This document shows, in pieces, positions 10,467 to 18,166 of a DNA stretch of 64,000 nt. The DNA is taken from positions 1-64,000 of the forward strand of contig NZ_JAFFJA010000001.1 of assembly GCF_021991635.1 (NCBI RefSeq), read 5' to 3'. The DNA is from Tepidanaerobacter sp. GT38 (GTDB lineage Bacteria; Bacillota; Thermosediminibacteria; Thermosediminibacterales; Tepidanaerobacteraceae). Made by a program: the position numbers and the translations under genes. The first letter of the stretch is position 1; every line of letters begins with the position of its first letter. The notes below the pieces were generated by a model. That model had not been told where the DNA came from, made no database searches, and worked only from the letters and a program-made list of their open reading frames with translations.

Positions 10467-10498
10467 CAAAGATTCCTCTCTGGTGCCGGAAATCTTTG
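10467..10498. other. Hairpin in the leader of the P-loop gene
   Basis: CAAAGATT (10467-10474) pairs perfectly with AATCTTTG (10491-10498) around a 16-base loop. It lies in the region between the GH18 terminator and the P-loop gene start (10354-10516). No U-run and no known riboswitch signature. Confidence 0.35.
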
Positions 10499-10516
10499 TT
10501 TCACAAATAAAGAAAA

Positions 10517-10536
10517 GACCCAAAAAGAATTGGGCC
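10517..10536 (-). terminator. Terminator of the GH18 gene
   Basis: GACCCAA (10517-10523) pairs with TTGGGCC (10530-10536, G-T at one end), followed on the minus strand by TTTTCTTT. It begins directly after the stop codon. Confidence 0.8.
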
Positions 10537-10539
10537 TTT

Positions 10540-11973
10540 TTATTCATTATTAAGTTTTACAGGACTAAAGTTGTTAAGTAAGGTATCCCAAAAGGAAGGA
10601 GTGGAATAGCCCAATCTCCACAGAGCTACGCCTTTTAACCCTTTTTGAATTACCATTTTTGCTTTTCTATCTACCGAATAGTTGCTTTCCATCCATATCT
10701 CATGGGTCGCTCCATTTTCATCAGTATACTTTCCGTAAAAGAGGCCTGACTTTTCATCAAGTTGAAGACTAAACCCGTACTGCTTGGCAAGCTCATCTGC
10801 AAATTTTAAATAAGTTGCGCCGTTGTTTTCTAAAATAACAGCACTCTTACCTGAAGGCCCCCAGTCATATCCGTAATAGCCAATGCCAAGGACCACCTTT
10901 TCTGCCGGAATTCGGGCAATAGCGTAATCGACTACTTCTTCCACCCAATCAATTCCTGACTGGGGCCCTGGTGTACTGGGATTTTTATCATAAGCCATGA
11001 GCACTACAAAATCAGAATTTCGGCCTAATGCAGCATAATCATATCCCGGCCACCAATCAATCCTCTCGGTTTTTACAGGCAAAGAAATGCTTAAGCTTTT
11101 ACCTCTTGCCTTTAGTTCGTTATAAAGGACACTTGTAAAATTATTGTAATTATCCTTATCAGCTGCCTTTAAATATTCAAAATCTAAATTTACGCCATCA
11201 TAGCCTTCCCTTTCAACAACAGTAAGTATTTGATTTACAAGGCGTCCTCGTGATTCTAAAGTGCCCAATACTTTTGAAAGTTTAACTGAATCACTTTCAA
11301 ATAAAAGCATTTGAATCTCAATGCCACTTTCTTTGGAAAGGCTAATTACCTCATTATACCCTTCAGGTACGCTTATATAACGCTTATTATCCCTATCCGT
11401 CAAATTCCCGTTTTCATCTAAGGTATACCATTTCACTGCAGTAGATGACATTTTGTCAAGATTTGCAATAAAATCCTGATAAGACTGAGAATAGTAATAG
11501 CCCAGTATGTATTTAGAAGGGATGCCATTTGTGTTTATCAGCACAGTTCTTGCCGCATTATCCCAAGAAACTGCAGCCCCAAAGGCTTCGCTAAAAAACC
11601 TGATAGGCACTAAAGTTCTATCGTTTTTAATTATAGGAGGCGTGTCCAATTTTATAGGTACTTCATTCACATAGGCTGTTTTATCACCTATTTTGAGCAG
11701 TACCCTTATATCATTTTTATACGCTGTAACAGTCCGCGTTTCTTGATCCCACTGAATTTCTGCCCCTAGTGCCTCACTAATCTTTCTAAAAGGAGCAAGT
11801 GTCCGGTCGTTTTCAATAATTGGCGGTACATCAAAGTCCAAGTATTTGCCGTCAAGTAAAACCCTTACATTAGCCGCAGCAAAACAGGGCTTTGCAGGTA
11901 TAAAAGCTGTTAATATGAACAAGACAGCAAAAATACTTACAAGTAAATTTTTCCCATTTGACCCAATTCTCAT
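10540..11973 (-). CDS. Secreted glycoside hydrolase family 18 protein with copper-amine-oxidase-N (stalk) domain
   Basis: The 477-residue product has a signal peptide (basic start, hydrophobic stretch about residues 8-32, cleavage near CFAAAN), then two half-repeats of the copper amine oxidase N-terminal-like domain (PPIIENDRTLAPFRKISEAL and PPIIKNDRTLVPIRFFSEAF, about 55-145), which in Firmicutes is a surface-binding module. From about 155 a GH18 domain follows with the catalytic pattern YDGVNLDFEYL (DGxxxDxE; Glu is the acid) and a C-terminal KGVALWRLGY strand. It resembles spore cortex or peptidoglycan hydrolases of the YaaH/SleL type without LysM. A terminator follows; its own promoter must lie in 11974-12104. 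Confidence 0.88.
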   Translation of the reverse strand: MRIGSNGKNLLVSIFAVLFILTAFIPAKPCFAAANVRVLLDGKYLDFDVPPIIENDRTLAPFRKISEALGAEIQWDQETRTVTAYKNDIRVLLKIGDKTAYVNEVPIKLDTPPIIKNDRTLVPIRFFSEAFGAAVSWDNAARTVLINTNGIPSKYILGYYYSQSYQDFIANLDKMSSTAVKWYTLDENGNLTDRDNKRYISVPEGYNEVISLSKESGIEIQMLLFESDSVKLSKVLGTLESRGRLVNQILTVVEREGYDGVNLDFEYLKAADKDNYNNFTSVLYNELKARGKSLSISLPVKTERIDWWPGYDYAALGRNSDFVVLMAYDKNPSTPGPQSGIDWVEEVVDYAIARIPAEKVVLGIGYYGYDWGPSGKSAVILENNGATYLKFADELAKQYGFSLQLDEKSGLFYGKYTDENGATHEIWMESNYSVDRKAKMVIQKGLKGVALWRLGYSTPSFWDTLLNNFSPVKLNNE

Positions 11974-12104
11974 GTTTCTCCCCTTCCCAGTAAGTCTTGT
12001 TCCTTTTGCACTTCAAGTTTAATTATAAGTAATTTACAAGTACCCTTTCAACAAAAAGCGGCAAATTTAATACAAATGTAATACTTATGTAACAATCGTA
12101 ATAA

Positions 12105-12680
12105 TCACGCAAGCAAAATCAGACCTGTCCATACAACTTCTTGCGGTGAAAATACTATTTCAAGCCCAACCTTGTTACAGGTTGACAGCACATCTATTCC
12201 CATAGCTTCCATAGATGGCCTTGCCTTTTCTCGATTAACGCATCTTGCGCTAGTATCTTTTTCTGCAGGACATGCGGTACACAATTTGCAGGAACCTCCT
12301 ATTAAGCCGGCAGCAAAGGGAAAGCCAAGGCCGAAGGCTTCTTTTTCTAATTTGTAAATAATATCATGAAGCTTTAATGCCCATTGATTGGTTTCCGGTT
12401 CCCAATTGACCTTGTCATTGACAGTACCCGTGAGCTGTACCAAAAGTGCCATATAATAACGGGCAAGGACCTTTTTAAATTCATCTACGCTAAGGGTATA
12501 GGGCGGACACATAAACCGTTTTCCATAATCTCTACATCCAGAATAGCTGCATTGATACCTTACTCTTTCGTCCACTACAATGTCCCTAGTGTGAATCAGC
12601 TTTGCTGAAGTTACATGATTATAAGATAGAGCTGAATTCTGAAGCTCTTTCGCCTTTTCAACTTCCACTAAAAAATCCAT
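12105..12680 (-). CDS. DUF2284 cysteine-rich metal-binding protein
   Basis: A 191-residue cytoplasmic protein matching the DUF2284 family of anaerobes. Cysteine groups are CSYSGCRDYGKRFMCPPY (about 44-61) and GGSCKLCTACPAEKDTSARC (about 129-148), then a lone Cys in LSTCNKVGLEI, consistent with Fe-S or other metal binding. The family often accompanies corrinoid or radical-SAM genes, but none is adjacent. AAAGGAG lies eight bases before ATG 12680. Function unknown. Confidence 0.8.
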   Translation of the reverse strand: MDFLVEVEKAKELQNSALSYNHVTSAKLIHTRDIVVDERVRYQCSYSGCRDYGKRFMCPPYTLSVDEFKKVLARYYMALLVQLTGTVNDKVNWEPETNQWALKLHDIIYKLEKEAFGLGFPFAAGLIGGSCKLCTACPAEKDTSARCVNREKARPSMEAMGIDVLSTCNKVGLEIVFSPQEVVWTGLILLA

Positions 12681-12809
12681 GGGACTTACTCCTTTCTTAA
12701 CTTTTCAATTCTTCAGTCTAATTATACCTTCACCATGCGCTCCAGCGCAATGGCACAATTTATTATAACTCTTCATACTATGTATTAGCCTAAAGAAAGG
12801 AGTGATTTA

Positions 12810-13076
12810 ATGAGCGATAAGCCGACTACCCAACAAGTTTTTAGAAGGCGCAGATTCAGCTTCCTGTTCATTTTCCGCATATCTCCAGGATTTTTCGTAG
12901 GTTTTGTCCCCAGGAGGTTTGCCATGTCTTCCTCCGGCTACGGTCCCGACTTTGATTTCGATAGCGACTACGATTTCGGCTACCAGGATGACGATTTTTG
13001 CATTCAGCGCATAAGTGAACAGGAATATATGTTTTTGAGAAGAATTGGCATCCCCGAAATGAACGTGATGATGTAA
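12810..13076 (+). CDS. Small basic-then-acidic hypothetical protein
   Basis: An 88-residue protein with no recognised family. AAAGGAG lies seven bases upstream of ATG 12810, and a perfect terminator follows the stop by six bases, so it looks like a real monocistronic gene. The N-terminal 40 residues are basic and hydrophobic (FRRRRFSFLFIFRISPGFFV), possibly a membrane or leader segment; the middle is Asp/Tyr/Gly-rich (GPDFDFDSDYDFGYQDDDF); the end reads FLRRIGIPEMNVMM. The charge switch suggests a small envelope, spore or metal-binding protein, but there is no direct evidence. Confidence 0.6.
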   Translation: MSDKPTTQQVFRRRRFSFLFIFRISPGFFVGFVPRRFAMSSSGYGPDFDFDSDYDFGYQDDDFCIQRISEQEYMFLRRIGIPEMNVMM

Positions 13077-13082
13077 ATATAA

Positions 13083-13118
13083 AGAGCATCGCAAAATTTT
13101 CATATTTTGCGATGCTCT
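13083..13118. terminator. Terminator after the small protein gene
   Basis: AGAGCATCGCAAAAT (13083-13097) and ATTTTGCGATGCTCT (13104-13118) form a 15-bp perfect stem with a six-base loop, then AGTATTTT. It also lies downstream of the minus-strand tRNA gene and could serve both. Confidence 0.8.
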
Positions 13119-13140
13119 AGTATTTTCAACATTATAAAAA

Positions 13141-13218
13141 TGGTGCGCCTGGAGGGAATCGAACCCCCGCAAAACCCGGCTCCGGAGGCCGGTGCTCTAT
13201 CCCCTGAGCTACAGGCGC
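13141..13218 (-). tRNA. tRNA-Arg(CCG)
   Basis: Read on the minus strand: acceptor GCGCCTG pairs with CAGGCGC, discriminator A and an encoded CCA end at 13141-13143. The anticodon arm is CCGGC-CTCCGGA-GCCGG, giving anticodon CCG (Arg, codon CGG). The T-arm loop is TTCGATT. All arms close properly. Confidence 0.95.
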
Positions 13219-13269
13219 AATAAAAAACTCTATTAAAATGATAACTCAATTTTAGCTCCAAGTCAATGT

Positions 13270-14070
13270 TTAGCCCTTATCACTCTTATACATATTATGA
13301 GTTTTTGCAGGAGCCGCTAATTTATCTCCGCCTGTAGTTTTATACATGTAATATGCAATACCTATCACTAAAGGCGTAAACCACTGAGTCAATGTGACTA
13401 AACCTAGACCCCAGCGAGGATTTACGTATTCAATTACAAATAATGGATTTTCTCGCACCGTTTCTTCTATTAATGCGCGGAGCAACTGATGATACCATAT
13501 AAAAGACCAAAACTGATATCCTGTAGGTACGCCTTTTCTTTGAAGATAGAAGAATCTAATAAGCAGTATGACGCCGATAGATGACCCTATAAGCTGAGCT
13601 GGCCATCTACCGAAGGAAAACTGTGTCATCCGACCCAGCACTTCCTGATTGAAAATATTGCCAATGCGTACTATGATATATCCGAAAGACAAGCCCACCA
13701 CAGCCCAATCAGCAAGAACATTAGGATTTACTCCATTCTTTCTGCAGTACATCCAGCCTGCCCAAAGCCCACCAAGAAGGCCGCCATGCCAGGCCAGGCC
13801 GCCTTCCCACACCTTTATTACATTAAATGGTTCTGTAATAAACCACTCCGGATAATTACTCAGCACAAATACAAGCCTAGCTCCCACTATGCCTGCAACA
13901 ATAACAATCATAGCCAGATTTAATATGAAGTCCTCATCAAGGCCAATATTTTTTCCCATTTTTAACAGGTAGTAGGAACCTACCAAAAAAGCCATAGCCA
14001 TAAATATACCGTACCAGTGTACGGAAAAAGGCCCCAATTTAAAAGCAATTGGATTTAAGTCAAGAACCAT
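13270..14070 (-). CDS. lgt: Phosphatidylglycerol--prolipoprotein diacylglyceryl transferase
   Basis: Adds diacylglycerol to the lipobox cysteine of prelipoproteins at the cytoplasmic membrane, for example the PotD and LivK lipoproteins seen in this window. The 266-residue polytopic protein has family marks: FSVHWYGIFMAMAFLVG at the N-terminus, GGLAWHGGLLGG (about 89-100) and the Lgt signature with RIGNIFNQEVLG (about 136-147). Around seven hydrophobic segments are visible. Length is normal. Confidence 0.95.
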   Translation of the reverse strand: MVLDLNPIAFKLGPFSVHWYGIFMAMAFLVGSYYLLKMGKNIGLDEDFILNLAMIVIVAGIVGARLVFVLSNYPEWFITEPFNVIKVWEGGLAWHGGLLGGLWAGWMYCRKNGVNPNVLADWAVVGLSFGYIIVRIGNIFNQEVLGRMTQFSFGRWPAQLIGSSIGVILLIRFFYLQRKGVPTGYQFWSFIWYHQLLRALIEETVRENPLFVIEYVNPRWGLGLVTLTQWFTPLVIGIAYYMYKTTGGDKLAAPAKTHNMYKSDKG

Positions 14071-14116
14071 GCAAAAACCTCCACTTCATTCGTTTATGTC
14101 AACTTACACTTATTTA

Positions 14117-14533
14117 TCAACTTTGTCCAAAATAGGTTCCGAGACTTTTTGCAACAAGTTTCTCTCCGCTGTAAACCTGACTTTCCGCAATTATAAGTGT
14201 TCTGCCTTCTTTTACAACTGCCCCTTTGGCAATCAACTTCTGGTCTATGCTACCCGGTGATAAGTAATTGAGTTTCATTTCAACTGTTACAGGTACTATT
14301 CCAAGGGTCATCACGGCAAAACCCATGGCAGAGTCACAAAGGCTAGCAGTAACTCCACCGTGTACGATCCCTAGACCATTTGCTAAATCTGGTTTTGGGT
14401 CTAGTTCTAATTCAATACTACCCTTTTTCGCTTTTATAATTTTTATGCCCAGTTTTTTATTAAAAGGAGCCTGAACAGCTCTTTCTAAAATTTCATTGAA
14501 AACTGTAGCATCTTCAGTTTTGTTGAATACCAT
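14117..14533 (-). CDS. PaaI-type hotdog thioesterase
   Basis: A 138-residue single hotdog-domain protein with the PaaI/YbgC-like core LANGLGIVHGGVTASLCDSAMG (about residues 50-71); the HGG segment and the following Asp are active-site positions in the family. It probably hydrolyses acyl-CoA thioesters; substrate unknown. I place the start at ATG 14533, which has GGAGG six bases upstream; the longer frame to 14629 has no ribosome binding site and no family similarity. Confidence 0.85.
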   Translation of the reverse strand: MVFNKTEDATVFNEILERAVQAPFNKKLGIKIIKAKKGSIELELDPKPDLANGLGIVHGGVTASLCDSAMGFAVMTLGIVPVTVEMKLNYLSPGSIDQKLIAKGAVVKEGRTLIIAESQVYSGEKLVAKSLGTYFGQS

Positions 14534-14641
14534 AATTGCCTCCAATGAAAGACTTAAGTTTTTGCAAATAATTTCTTCATTTTTATATGGTATCAGAACA
14601 GTATTATAAAAACAAGTGAAAATCGGCATTGATTAAGAAAA

Positions 14642-14658
14642 AAACCGGCTTTGCCGGT
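14642..14658 (-). terminator. Terminator of the opine dehydrogenase / B12 operon
   Basis: AACCGGC-TTT-GCCGGTT (14642-14658) followed on the minus strand by a T-run (complement of 14634-14641), right after the B12 protein stop. Confidence 0.9.
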
Positions 14659-14671
14659 TACTCATTTACAA

Positions 14672-16318
14672 TTACACTGTATGACATATTTTGTTTTGGC
14701 TCAGTATTCTATCGATGCGCTCTTTTTCGGAAATTACTCGTTTTTCATTTTCATCGTAGGCATATAATGCTCCATCCACCAAACGTGTAACTAGTTTTCC
14801 ACAAGCAGCTTCGTTTCCTCTAAGATGCGGTGCATCAAGGATTCCTGTTTTTACAGCTTTTGCGAGGACAGCAGGATCGGTTAGAGGATCATCTACATTG
14901 GCACCAAGTGATTTTATAGCATTTAACGTAATTTGTGCTTCCTCGATAAGCTGATTTTTCCTCTCCTGTACTTTTGGATCCTGGGTAATATCTACAGCCC
15001 CCAGCATCACATTTCGAATAACACCGCGCACTATCTTGCAGCTTTCTATGACATCTTGAGCGGTTGCTGCATGATGAGCTTCACAATAACCCACCACATG
15101 ATAGATGTGTGGCTTTATAGCCATGGCTAGTTGACATGATGCCGCAAGCTGACCTTTGGCTTGATTAAGATCTGCAGGCAAACTTGCAATACCAGCTCTC
15201 GCCTGACGGTACACTGTGAAGTTTTCGTCCTGCAGACTTTCTATCAGTTCAATTTTGGCCAGCATCTTGGCCAAGTCCATTGCCGGGGATATTGATGGCG
15301 GAACATTAAACATATACTGGGCAACGTAATCTTTAACTCCCATTTTCTTAGCATTGTAAGCAGCTAAATATGCCGTAACAACACCTATAGTATCATGAGC
15401 GTCCCTTAAGCTCCAATGGTGGGATTCATTGACCTCTACCGGTATATTACGCTCACCATGCCATTTCATGACCTGCTGGTTTTCCCTGATGGCCTCCTCT
15501 ACAGTACGAGGTCCTCGCCTGTCTAAAACGCTATACCAATACAGAGGAACAGCACACCAGGCGTTGTTAATTGTATCCTTTAGAAGCTGAGCAAAGGGAA
15601 TAAGATTTTTCGTTCCGCTATAACAGCGAAGAATTGGATAATTACCTCTGCGTGAAGCCTCATAAAGGGCTTCAAAATCTTCCCGACTTCTAAGCGGAAC
15701 TCCACCTGCCCCGTCCAATCTATGATCCATTTTATCCTGCTCGAAAAAGTGTTCCTGTGCATTTTGGTCAGGAGCCACGGATATTACATCCAGAACTTTA
15801 GATTCAGCCACTTCCTCGATGGCAGCTATGGTTTCCTCTATGCTAGGTAAACCTATATGATGGCGCAATACCGGGTAAGGATATTTTGACCATATCCTTG
15901 AAATCAAATCCTGCGGATAGTCATCACTTTTTGTAAAAGTCTTCCCTTTCAAAAATCCAATAACCTCATCCGGATCCTCGGTTCCATCAAAGGTAAATGA
16001 AAAAATACCGCTTTCTTTGGCTACTTGTGCAGTAGGCTCGGTGCCACCAAAAACCCACTTTATATCATTTAAGCCTAGCATATCAATCTTTTCTTTCAAT
16101 TCAGCCAAGACTTTTTTAAGAGGCTCCGGTGTAAGTCGATAGCTTACACCAACATAATGGGGTTTTTCTTGCCTTACGGCCTCTAGCAATTTATCTATAG
16201 AAATGGCCGCACCTAAAAACTGTACAGCATATCCTTCCTTTTCGGCTAAAGACAAAAAATTCATTATCCCTGCAACGTGAACGCAATTACCTATCGAGGC
16301 GGCAATTACTTTTTTCAT
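14672..16318 (-). CDS. Cobalamin-binding-domain protein with a large C-terminal mutase-like domain
   Basis: The 548-residue protein has an N-terminal B12-binding Rossmann domain (about 1-125): KVIAASIGNCVHVAGIM with His14 as the candidate lower axial cobalt ligand, VGVSYRL in the SxL position, and WVFGGTEPTA as the GG motif. The Asp of the usual DxHxxG is replaced by Cys12, so the hydrogen-bond relay to His is altered. The remaining about 420 residues (from SRIWSKYPYPVLRHHIG) look like an alpha/beta barrel reminiscent of glutamate mutase epsilon or other B12 mutases; this is a weak resemblance. It overlaps the dehydrogenase by one base (TAATG), so the two products likely act together, under c-di-AMP riboswitch control. 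The reaction is unknown. Confidence 0.65.
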   Translation of the reverse strand: MKKVIAASIGNCVHVAGIMNFLSLAEKEGYAVQFLGAAISIDKLLEAVRQEKPHYVGVSYRLTPEPLKKVLAELKEKIDMLGLNDIKWVFGGTEPTAQVAKESGIFSFTFDGTEDPDEVIGFLKGKTFTKSDDYPQDLISRIWSKYPYPVLRHHIGLPSIEETIAAIEEVAESKVLDVISVAPDQNAQEHFFEQDKMDHRLDGAGGVPLRSREDFEALYEASRRGNYPILRCYSGTKNLIPFAQLLKDTINNAWCAVPLYWYSVLDRRGPRTVEEAIRENQQVMKWHGERNIPVEVNESHHWSLRDAHDTIGVVTAYLAAYNAKKMGVKDYVAQYMFNVPPSISPAMDLAKMLAKIELIESLQDENFTVYRQARAGIASLPADLNQAKGQLAASCQLAMAIKPHIYHVVGYCEAHHAATAQDVIESCKIVRGVIRNVMLGAVDITQDPKVQERKNQLIEEAQITLNAIKSLGANVDDPLTDPAVLAKAVKTGILDAPHLRGNEAACGKLVTRLVDGALYAYDENEKRVISEKERIDRILSQNKICHTV

Positions 16319-17454
16319 TATGCCACCACCTCCTCATTCGGTTCCAGTGTGGTAGTGTACTCTCCAGTTTCGGCAAACTCAATAATTTGATTAGCGGACA
16401 TATCTTTTAGACCCAACTTTTCTACGGTTCTGCCTTCTTCAAAAAAGTTTCTGCCTGTCATTATATTCGCCAGTCGAATTATAGTGTCAATTGACGGAGT
16501 TTCGATTCCAAGACTCGAAGCAATGGATGAAATTGGTACTAAGCTGCAAGGAACATCCTCATATATATATCTGGTATCCAAACCTTTAGGAGCTGTAAGT
16601 CCTCTATAACCCGGATTGTTTTGAATAGCTTCATAAATGGAATTACCTTTGGCCCCGTAAGAATCTTCCAACCACTGTCTCGCTGAGACAGCTTTTACGC
16701 CTAAAGCAGTCGCAACCTTCATCCGTTCAGAGTCCAGCCTTTCTAGCATTTGACCAATAGATGGTGTTATGCCTTCTAGATAATATTCAAAAGTCTCTCC
16801 TCGTTCAATATGACCGCTGTTGAGTAAAGTAGGTGCTGGATGGAAAATGGCACCAAAGTTGTTTAGGCTGGTTTCCATTACGTTCATGGCCGGGGTAAAT
16901 TGAGGATAAGCCCCTGATAAAAGTCGTATGACTTTATGTGTAAAGATGGCCGGAATTGCAGCAAGAGCAACTTCATGCTTTACACTAAATATCTTCGCAC
17001 TTCTCGGTCCTGTGGCTCTACATGCATAAATAAAGGTTTGGGCTTCTGCAACAACTATATTCTTTTTACATCCACTGCTTCGCAATGTTTCATAAACCTC
17101 TAATGCTCCACCGGTGCGGCCGGGGTTTAAAACTATAATCTGACCTTCCTCTAAGTGAGGAGCCATCAATCGAGCTAGCTCATAATGACTAGTGGCAGGA
17201 GTAGTAACCATTATGATATCCGTATCGCGTATAGCTTCACCTATGTCGCTTGTGACTTTATTTAACCTACCTGAACCTTCTACGGCGCCAGTCAAGTCAA
17301 TTGTAGGGTTGTCTATTAGGCTTTGGATTTTGGCCTGGGTTCTGTTATAAAGATTTACTAAAAAACCCTTATAGGCCAGGTAACCTGCCATAGCCAATCC
17401 CCCATTGCCTCCACCTATTACCGCAAAACGCACATCCATAGGACTTATCATCAC
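16318..17454 (-). CDS. NAD(P)-dependent octopine/nopaline dehydrogenase family protein
   Basis: The 378-residue protein has the N-terminal dinucleotide fold VRFAVIGGGNGGLAMAGYLA and VNLYNRT (about residues 8-45), a second conserved piece DIIMVTTPATSHYELA and VLNPGRTGGALE (about 75-112), and the helical C-terminal opine-dehydrogenase domain (TPAMNVMETSLNNFGAIFHP, with the His typical of the family active site). Opine dehydrogenases reductively condense an amino acid with a 2-oxo acid or act in reverse. Start is GTG 17454 or ATG 17451, both preceded by AAAGGAGG; the stop of a small upstream ORF overlaps these codons. First main gene of the riboswitch-controlled operon. Substrate unknown; an osmolyte role is inferred from the riboswitch. 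Confidence 0.82.
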   Translation of the reverse strand: MMISPMDVRFAVIGGGNGGLAMAGYLAYKGFLVNLYNRTQAKIQSLIDNPTIDLTGAVEGSGRLNKVTSDIGEAIRDTDIIMVTTPATSHYELARLMAPHLEEGQIIVLNPGRTGGALEVYETLRSSGCKKNIVVAEAQTFIYACRATGPRSAKIFSVKHEVALAAIPAIFTHKVIRLLSGAYPQFTPAMNVMETSLNNFGAIFHPAPTLLNSGHIERGETFEYYLEGITPSIGQMLERLDSERMKVATALGVKAVSARQWLEDSYGAKGNSIYEAIQNNPGYRGLTAPKGLDTRYIYEDVPCSLVPISSIASSLGIETPSIDTIIRLANIMTGRNFFEEGRTVEKLGLKDMSANQIIEFAETGEYTTTLEPNEEVVA

Positions 17455-17537
17455 AACACCCCTCCTTTAACGTATTTTGGGACAAAATTAAAGCTATGGA
17501 GATCCATAGCTTTGGTGCAAATTTGTACAGCACACAT
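17451..17537 (-). CDS. Possible 28-residue leader ORF coupled to the opine dehydrogenase
   Basis: ATG 17537 is preceded by GAGGAGG at normal distance, located at the 3' edge of the riboswitch aptamer. The frame encodes MCAVQICTKAMDLHSF then NFVPKYVKGGVL and stops at TGA 17453-17451, overlapping the dehydrogenase start by one base (TGATG). The ORF runs straight through the hairpin 17490-17513. It has no family. It may be a translated leader peptide that tunes the terminator hairpin, or chance. Confidence 0.45.
   Translation of the reverse strand: MCAVQICTKAMDLHSFNFVPKYVKGGVL
17490..17513 (-). terminator. Terminator-like hairpin of the riboswitch expression platform
   Basis: AAAGCTATGGA (17490-17500) and TCCATAGCTTT (17503-17513) are perfect complements; on the minus strand the sequence continues TAATTTTGT. 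It lies between aptamer and dehydrogenase, where an off-switch terminator is expected. The U-run is short. Confidence 0.6.
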
Positions 17538-17552
17538 CGCTAATAACCTCCT

Positions 17553-17690
17553 CTTCTCACGCCTGCGGGGTTAGCTGACGGATTCGGGCCGAAGAGTAGC
17601 CCTACCCCTTGATAATAATATTCAAAGGGATTCACCCCAAAATCGGGTCCCCCGCTTCTTTCTTAATAGAAAGAATTAAGCGTTCTCAGG
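17553..17690 (-). promoter_or_regulatory. Cyclic di-AMP riboswitch (ydaO/yuaA class)
   Basis: Read on the minus strand the segment contains, in the order known for this class, GCGGGGGACCC, GGGGTGAATCC (17638-17628), AGGGGTAGGGCTACTCTTCG, GGCCCGAATCCGTCAGCTAA and CCCCGCAGGCGT. These match the highly conserved cores of the ydaO-yuaA aptamer, which binds c-di-AMP and mostly turns off potassium, osmolyte and cell-wall genes. It lies between a promoter (17734-17705) and a terminator-like hairpin (17513-17490), directly upstream of the opine dehydrogenase / B12 pair. Edges are approximate. Confidence 0.93.
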
Positions 17691-17704
17691 TTTTTTTGCA
17701 ATTA

Positions 17705-17734
17705 ATTTTAACATATTATCGATACAGCTGTCAA
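17705..17734 (-). promoter_or_regulatory. Promoter of the riboswitch operon
   Basis: On the minus strand TTGACA (17734-17729) and TAAAAT (17710-17705) are separated by 18 bases. A transcript would begin around 17697, just before the aptamer. Confidence 0.65.
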
Positions 17735-17818
17735 TTGCGCAACAGCTTGTCTTGACAGTTTTTTAGCGACTTTTTTTCAGATATTTTTCGTCATTTGTTG
17801 ACATCGAGGTAGCCCTGA

Positions 17819-17965
17819 TTAGGCACCTTTTTTTAACTCATCAATTTGTTCCTCAATTTCCATAATTCGAACCAAAAGTTTTAATCTGTCACCCTCGTTA
17901 CGGGTCCACTGATTCAAAAGTCCTTCTCTTTCCAGTTCGAGCATCGCTATCCGATCTCTTGTCAT
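17819..17965 (-). CDS. Small coiled-coil-like hypothetical protein
   Basis: A 48-residue charged protein, MTRDRIAMLELEREGLLNQW then TRNEGDRLKLLVRIMEIEEQ and IDELKKGA, with leucine/isoleucine heptad spacing that suggests one helical coiled coil. I start it at ATG 17965, which has GGAGGGG at good distance (CAGGAGGGGTGAAGAG); the longer frame to 18013 adds residues without a ribosome binding site. It is upstream of, and separate from, the riboswitch promoter, and divergent from ddl. No family recognised. Confidence 0.6.
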   Translation of the reverse strand: MTRDRIAMLELEREGLLNQWTRNEGDRLKLLVRIMEIEEQIDELKKGA

Positions 17966-18066
17966 CTCTTCACCCCTCCTGTTACTGATAATGCAATTCA
18001 ATATCATCGGCAAGTATATTTTATTTCTAAATTATCAAAAAGTCAATACATCATGCTGCATTTTGT

Positions 18067-18095
18067 TTGTGATGATACTTTTTTTATACTATAAT
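18067..18095 (+). promoter_or_regulatory. Promoter of ddl
   Basis: TTGTGA (18067-18072), 17-base spacer, TATAAT (18090-18095). Confidence 0.65.
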
Positions 18096-18166
18096 GAATA
18101 TAAATTAAAAGATAATGTGTTAATACTTCCCTTTTCAGTTTATGCGAATTCGAAAGGATGGTTATA

